Positions 59,901 through 64,000 of a DNA stretch of 64,000 nt are shown piece by piece. How positions within the stretch are numbered: position 1 is the stretch's first letter; each line of letters opens with the position of its first letter. The notes beneath the pieces were generated by a model. That model was given only the letters and a program-made list of their open reading frames with translations, was not told the origin of the DNA and made no database searches. The stretch comes from Pseudoalteromonas sp. GCY (GTDB lineage: Bacteria > Pseudomonadota > Gammaproteobacteria > Enterobacterales > Alteromonadaceae). The position numbers and the translations under genes were made by a program. The stretch spans positions 4,068,501-4,132,500 of the forward strand of contig NZ_CP068023.1 of the NCBI RefSeq assembly GCF_016695175.1, in the 5' to 3' direction.

Positions 59901-62900
59901 TGCGGCAATATTGACGTCACGTATGTGAGCTAAATACTCTCCAAGAGTCGCAAAGTCGGTGTGCGCCGTTAGTGCAATGGTATTTACAAATAGTCCAATT
60001 AAATCAGCTAGCTTTTGATCATGCCTACCAGCCACCGGCGCGCCAATTACGCACTGAGATTCACGGCCATGTTGTGCAACAACAATCGACAACGCTGCAT
60101 GTGCCAACATAAATGGGGTTAGATTATGCGTGCCGATAAAATCCTTTAACGCCAACGCTTCTGCCTTTGCAAGCACCTGCGTTACAACCGCTCCGGCTTG
60201 CTGTTTAATTTTCGGTCGAGGAAAATCCAAGGTAATACCATGCTCTGCTGGTGCATCCTTAAGACACTCCTGCCAGTGTTCAAGCGATGCTAAGCAGCTC
60301 TCACTGGTCAAATATGTTTGCTGCCACACAGCATAATCCGTGTAATTAAGCGCATTATGTGGCAAGTTCGGCTTCTTACCTTCTTGCTCACCACGGTAGA
60401 GTTCGGCGAACTCGTTAAACAAGATGTTCATCGACCAACCATCGGTAGCAATATGATGCAAGCACAATAGTAAGGTACCCGAATTTTGCGCAGCACCATC
60501 AATGTAAGCCACGCGTATCAGCGGAGAACTGGTGAGATCAAATGATTCATTCAACTCACTTTGCACTCTCATTAACTCATCAGCATAGTGTTCTGCACTG
60601 GTATGGTAGTGAGCAATGGTAAATGCTGAAATTGGCTGAACCTGCTGTATCTCGCCTTCATCGGTTTCATGGTAAGACGTTCTTAAGACTTCGTGACGCT
60701 GAAGCAGGCTTAAAAACGCGCGTTCGGCTGAATCAATGTTAAAATCACCGCGAACTTCAAACTGATAATTTAGATTATATTGCGCACTACCATTACCAAG
60801 TTGGTCGATAAACCACATTCTGCGCTGTGCTGCCGACAAGGGATAACCCTGCTCCGAATTTGGCGCTTTGGTGACGCTAAATAAGCTAGTGGTATGCTGA
60901 TATTGCGCGACTAATTCGGTAAATTGAGCCAGTGTAGGCGCTTCAAATAAACATTGCACAGGCACTTCAGATTGTGCAGCGTGATGAATTTTGTGTACGA
61001 CATTCATCGCCAGTAGCGAATGGCCGCCGAGTTCAAAGAAATTACTTTCCATGCCAATGTGCTCTGGCGCAAGTTGTAGAGCAACAGCCCAAATATTGGC
61101 AACTACTCTCGCTAGAGCGCTAGAGGGTGGTGTCAGTTTCGTAGCCGTATTACTTTGCTCTCGCACCAGGCGGGCACGATCTATTTTGCCATTTGCGGTG
61201 AGTGGCATCGCTTCTAAAAGTACAATCTGAGCCGGGAGCATATGTAAGGGCAAGCACGGAGTAAGTGCCTGTTTAATCGCCTCAACACTCTGTACCTGAT
61301 GGCAGGTTACATAAGCAATCAAGCTTTTTTGCCCACTCTCAGTTTCGACTTGTACTGCGGCCTCTTTGATATCGGTTAGATTTGTTAGCGCTTGTTCTAT
61401 TTCACCGATCTCGATACGAAATCCGCGGATCTTTACCTGATTATCGGTTCTGCCGATATAACAAACATTGCCATTTTCATCCCATTTAACCATGTCGCCG
61501 GTGCGATAAAGTCGCTCACTCGTAATTGAATCGACATAGACAAAACGCTCTGCTGTCATATCAGGTTTGTTTAAGTACCCTCTGGCAAGTCCTATTCCGC
61601 TTAAGTACAGCTCACCAACAACGCCAACGGCACTGCGTTGCTGCTCTGAATCCAAGATATAACAACCCGTACCTGAGATTGCCTTACCGATTGGATATTG
61701 AACACTCCCTACTTCTTCAATTTCATAGTAAGTACTAAATGTCGTATTTTCGGTCGGTCCATAAATATTCAATAAACGCGTGGGCTTACCATAAGCTAAC
61801 GCGCGATCAATAGTATATTTATCGAGTTTCTCGCCACCAACCATGACATTATTTAGTGAGGCAAATGCATCTGGACGAATAGCAATGATTTGATTAAATA
61901 GCGCCACAGTGATGAACACTGTGGAAATGTTCATGCGACGCACTTCATCTGCAAAGCGGTTGGCATCAAGCAAGCAAGCCTTATCCATCCCATACAATGT
62001 CGCACCGTTTGCCAATGCTCCCCAAATCTCAAATGTGGCGGCGTCAAATGCGGTATTGGAAATGAATAAGATATTTTCAGCTGAACTCAATGAAACATAA
62101 TTAGGGTTGTGTACTAATCGCTCAATACCTAAGTGTTCAACCATCACCCCCTTTGGTTTACCTGTCGATCCAGAGGTGTAAATAATGTAGGCAAGATCAT
62201 CGCCACAGGTAGTTAAATCAAGATTAGTACCACTGTGAGTTCCAATTTCAGCTTCAATTTCTAGCGCATCAACTGCCGCGATAGCAATCTCATACTGCTC
62301 AAAAATGGGTGCTAACGCTGTCGTAGTCAGCACTTGCTCAAGCGCCGTATCTTCGATCATATATTGCAGCCTAGCCGCAGGATAATCGGGATCTAGAGGG
62401 ACGTAAACCGCGCCAGCTTTGACAATCGCGAGCATGGCAATCACGAGCTCCGTAGAGCGTTCGAATGTCACGCCAATGAATGCACCTTTACTTACACCTT
62501 GGCTTTGTAGGTATCTTGCTAATTGATTCGCTCGGGTATTTACTTCTCCATAACTCAGGGTATTACTGGCGACACAAATAGCTGGTTTATCTGGGTTGCT
62601 ACCTGCCCAATGCTCTACATAGCTATGAATAGGTAAATTATTTCCCTGATATGCAGCGGATTGCTCCCATTCTTGTATCTGAGCAAGTTCGGCATCATCA
62701 ATCAGCACAAGTTGCTCTATAGGAGTATCGATATTGTCAGCAATTTGCTTGCAAATGGTCTGTAACTGGCGGGTCATTCTCGCGACGGTTTCGGCCTTAA
62801 ACAGGTTAGTGTCAAATGAAAAGCTCACTTGAATGCCATCAACTGTGTCAACGATGTTTATTTGGATATCGTATTTTGCGCTTAGCTCTGCTGAGTCAAA

Positions 62901-64000
62901 CGATTGCAACACGACCTCTCCCGCCAATGGGATCTCTGCCTCTGCGCTAATATCTAGATTATTCTGTACGAGCGCGATTTGAAACAGCGGATGATAACCA
63001 TTGCTACGCTCTGGTTTTAACGCCTCAACTAAATATTCAAATGGAATATCCTGATGCTCAAGCGCAGATTCATTCACTTGTTTGGCTGCCGACAACAGCT
63101 GGGCAAATGACTGCTTTGAGTCTAGGCGTAAGCGCAACACTAAGTTGTTAATAAAGCAGCCAAACGTTTTTTCTAGTTCTTTTTGCTTTCTACCCGCCAC
63201 TGGCGTGCCCACGACAACGTCGTCATTACCTGCGTAGCGCCCCAGTACCACCGAAATAGCGGCATGAAACAACACAAATAATGATGTTTGCCGTGTTGTC
63301 GCCAACGCTTTTAGTTTGCGACTTAAAGAAGCTGATAACTGGGCAACTCTAAAGTCACTTTTACCACCGGTAGAAGCCGGTCGTGAAAAGTCCAATGGGA
63401 TATTATGAACGCTCGGCAAATCCTGCAATTGAGTTAGCCAGTAGGTCTTTGATCCCTCCACATTATCACTACGTAGCATCTCAGATTGCCAGTTAGCATA
63501 ATCGGCATATTGCACTGCAACGTCGGGAAGCTGTGGCGCAATACCATGAAATAAAGCGTTATAAATATGCTTGAATTCATCAAGTAGCAATGTCATTGAC
63601 CAGCCATCAGCAGCAATATGATGGACATTGAAGAACAAAATACCCCGCTCTGGAGATTGCCTTAAAAAACCACCTCGAAGCATAAGGTCATGTTCAAGAT
63701 CAAAAGGCCTGTCAGCATCCTTACGTACAAACTCAAGTGCAAGCGCCTCGCTTTCTGCAGCTGATAAATGACTATAATCTTCAATAATAAAGTCAACATC
63801 GCCCGCTTCACGTACCGTTTGCACCAGCTGTTCGCCTTGATAATGTACAACGGTGCGCAATGCTTCATGACGAGCAACTATCATTTGCATTGTCTGACGA
63901 GCCATAAGCTCGTCAAACTCTCCAACTACGTGCACGCCATTTGGCATATTGTAAGTCGCCGTAGCATCTGACATCTGCTGTGATAACCAAATTCGGCGTT
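56946..64000 (-). CDS. Nonribosomal peptide synthetase, last two modules and thioesterase (5' end outside the window)
   Basis: A gene open at the right edge; frame continues upstream of the first in-window Met (63974) with RRIWLSQQ, the conserved start of a condensation domain. Numbering from that Met: C1 (to about 430, HHIAADG 118-124), A1 (about 448-935, YTSGSTGKPKG), PCP1 (Ser986 in LGGHS), C2 (about 1044-1475, HHIATDG 1173-1179), A2 (about 1515-2000, YTSGTTGQPKG), PCP2 (Ser2049 in LGGNS), TE (about 2108-2342, Ser2175 in GWSMG, His2324/2325). No epimerisation domain was seen. Specificity residues read by eye: A1 DAFIMGITFK, like Ile/Val codes; A2 DAQDIGVVNK, like Gln. The TE releases the finished peptide. 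It is the first gene seen of the NRPS-dioxygenase-exporter operon. Confidence 0.93.
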   Translation of the reverse strand, partial: RRIWLSQQMSDATATYNMPNGVHVVGEFDELMARQTMQMIVARHEALRTVVHYQGEQLVQTVREAGDVDFIIEDYSHLSAAESEALALEFVRKDADRPFDLEHDLMLRGGFLRQSPERGILFFNVHHIAADGWSMTLLLDEFKHIYNALFHGIAPQLPDVAVQYADYANWQSEMLRSDNVEGSKTYWLTQLQDLPSVHNIPLDFSRPASTGGKSDFRVAQLSASLSRKLKALATTRQTSLFVLFHAAISVVLGRYAGNDDVVVGTPVAGRKQKELEKTFGCFINNLVLRLRLDSKQSFAQLLSAAKQVNESALEHQDIPFEYLVEALKPERSNGYHPLFQIALVQNNLDISAEAEIPLAGEVVLQSFDSAELSAKYDIQINIVDTVDGIQVSFSFDTNLFKAETVARMTRQLQTICKQIADNIDTPIEQLVLIDDAELAQIQEWEQSAAYQGNNLPIHSYVEHWAGSNPDKPAICVASNTLSYGEVNTRANQLARYLQSQGVSKGAFIGVTFERSTELVIAMLAIVKAGAVYVPLDPDYPAARLQYMIEDTALEQVLTTTALAPIFEQYEIAIAAVDALEIEAEIGTHSGTNLDLTTCGDDLAYIIYTSGSTGKPKGVMVEHLGIERLVHNPNYVSLSSAENILFISNTAFDAATFEIWGALANGATLYGMDKACLLDANRFADEVRRMNISTVFITVALFNQIIAIRPDAFASLNNVMVGGEKLDKYTIDRALAYGKPTRLLNIYGPTENTTFSTYYEIEEVGSVQYPIGKAISGTGCYILDSEQQRSAVGVVGELYLSGIGLARGYLNKPDMTAERFVYVDSITSERLYRTGDMVKWDENGNVCYIGRTDNQVKIRGFRIEIGEIEQALTNLTDIKEAAVQVETESGQKSLIAYVTCHQVQSVEAIKQALTPCLPLHMLPAQIVLLEAMPLTANGKIDRARLVREQSNTATKLTPPSSALARVVANIWAVALQLAPEHIGMESNFFELGGHSLLAMNVVHKIHHAAQSEVPVQCLFEAPTLAQFTELVAQYQHTTSLFSVTKAPNSEQGYPLSAAQRRMWFIDQLGNGSAQYNLNYQFEVRGDFNIDSAERAFLSLLQRHEVLRTSYHETDEGEIQQVQPISAFTIAHYHTSAEHYADELMRVQSELNESFDLTSSPLIRVAYIDGAAQNSGTLLLCLHHIATDGWSMNILFNEFAELYRGEQEGKKPNLPHNALNYTDYAVWQQTYLTSESCLASLEHWQECLKDAPAEHGITLDFPRPKIKQQAGAVVTQVLAKAEALALKDFIGTHNLTPFMLAHAALSIVVAQHGRESQCVIGAPVAGRHDQKLADLIGLFVNTIALTAHTDFATLGEYLAHIRDVNIAAQSHNLVPFDLVVDALNVNRSAAISPVFQIMLTTDGEDSFRFDKADSIEALSGVEFTSLTDGKITTKFDLDVHFELSDHQLTVNWVYDTSLFKASSIERLSEQMMQLLRALVKGNSQRDIMTLPMSALTLCNKAQTTALLAKLNPLDSTQHVVAESLVTCWSDTVAKHATNIALHWQDQSWSFQALASRVAKCAQVLQTVHGIERGQVVAVQMDKSDEMVVALLAIMTAGAAYLPLDPSAPQERIDFVLADAKASLLISQPAYQTSFDSAQCPSTTVNMLEVAQVAGEVAPVIVSAEDLAYVIYTSGTTGQPKGVMVSHRNAVSLMEEMQRWPICQGEQNWGWNANYVFDASLQGLLQLIAGMALTPIPETLKLQPQQLGEYLSDNNVTVLDCTPSLVEMWLDEDLDAQLPNLIIGGEAISESLWQRLVKWQHLHDRTALNVYGPTECTVNATVAEISGSCPHLGLPLSNTRLYVLDDHQRLVAEGMRGELYISGEGVAEGYLGKPELTSSCFIDNPFGYHQSCHARLYKTGDIVRFSDGILHYIGRVDSQVKLNGYRIELAEIEQHLFALPDVVRAHVMISYLASGTPMLVAYVQGVSEVLDSTELSATLSTKLPSYMVPQQYIAMTHWPVTRNGKLDISALPQVEVEPSGDSLSTATECKLAEVWQAVLRLPTDTLLFKGSSFFELGGNSLQAVALVRAIKKTFNVQLNALDVFQQQTLSSLAAKVDAMDSYGDLKQLVCLREGDDQQPPIVFIHPVGGQLTCYAQLVSELETNAPIYGLQSTTLQFRSITALATHYLSLLEADIEHPNYHLIGWSMGGVIGHTMQRLAQEKVLSLTMIDSYVPELNRNIEQSELQRLGAFAEELGVSLDGIAVEDVQHLDHEQRLAMLHQLCVTQHLVSEAFTLMDLQMQWQILSHNHALFSAHTCIPSASSARLIYASDFTAVEGWSTRLSHCEAFGIEDTDHHAIMKENELKTLINKHLN

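Noticed and set aside
56946..64000. Alterochromide synthetase
   Set aside because: The predicted final residues (Ile/Val then Gln) do not match the alterochromide order as I recall it, and no aryl-polyene genes are visible.

Overview
The window looks like chromosome of a marine gammaproteobacterium, most likely Pseudoalteromonas or a close relative. This is inferred from moderate-to-low GC, two TonB-dependent receptors, a GlcNAc/chitin locus with a tryptophan-halogenase-like gene, REP sequences with their RAYT transposase, and housekeeping genes (glmS, glmU, waaA) of gammaproteobacterial type. No rRNA, tRNA, CRISPR array or complete insertion sequence was seen.

Layout. 0-1 kb: the start of glmS and a DeoR-type regulator, both on the minus strand. 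1-4.1 kb: a PKD-domain lipoprotein, a small DUF6482-like gene, and three REP doublets beside a frameshifted RAYT gene. 4.1-7.6 kb: an LPS-core operon on the minus strand (waaA, a family 9 heptosyltransferase, a family 4 glycosyltransferase). 7.7-17.7 kb: a MacB-like efflux system (membrane adaptor, ATPase, two FtsX-type permeases) divergent from a sigma-54 response regulator and its histidine kinase, with a plausible sigma-54 promoter and two paired TGTCC/GAACA sites between them. 17.9-26.6 kb: two membrane-anchored LytTR regulators flanking a TonB-receptor-like protein, a GMC oxidoreductase fused to an alpha/beta hydrolase, and an acyltransferase. 26.8-30.8 kb: an MltD-like transglycosylase, a membrane protein overlapping a phage-type lysozyme, ThpR, and a membrane-bound XRE regulator. 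31-41.1 kb: a GlcNAc/chitooligosaccharide locus (AraC regulator, receptor, halogenase-like flavoprotein, MFS transporter, ROK kinase, GH20 hexosaminidase).

41.2-52.2 kb is the most unusual part: a class I lanthipeptide system. It has two precursor genes 7 kb apart (41351-41524 with a GTG start, and 48518-48718), a full-length LanB dehydratase, a LanC cyclase, a C39-peptidase ABC exporter (LanT) and an HlyD-type adaptor. The precursors share a leader ending in GG and a core ending in [ST]CxxHTC. Their upstream regions share CAAAATGTTGA followed at the same distance by TAGCTTA, which suggests co-expression from related promoters. A flavin-dependent oxidoreductase lies between the first precursor and lanB and may or may not belong to the system.

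52.3-53.7 kb is glmU. 54-64 kb is the end of a nonribosomal peptide operon: a multimodular NRPS entering from the right edge and ending C-A-PCP-C-A-PCP-TE, then a TauD/SyrP-like dioxygenase, a SyrD/PvdE-type exporter and a 69-residue protein of unknown function. Residues read by eye from the two A domains suggest Ile/Val followed by Gln. glmU and the regulator-glmS pair share orientation but are 51 kb apart, so the block between them may be an accessory insertion into an ancestral glmU-regulator-glmS arrangement.
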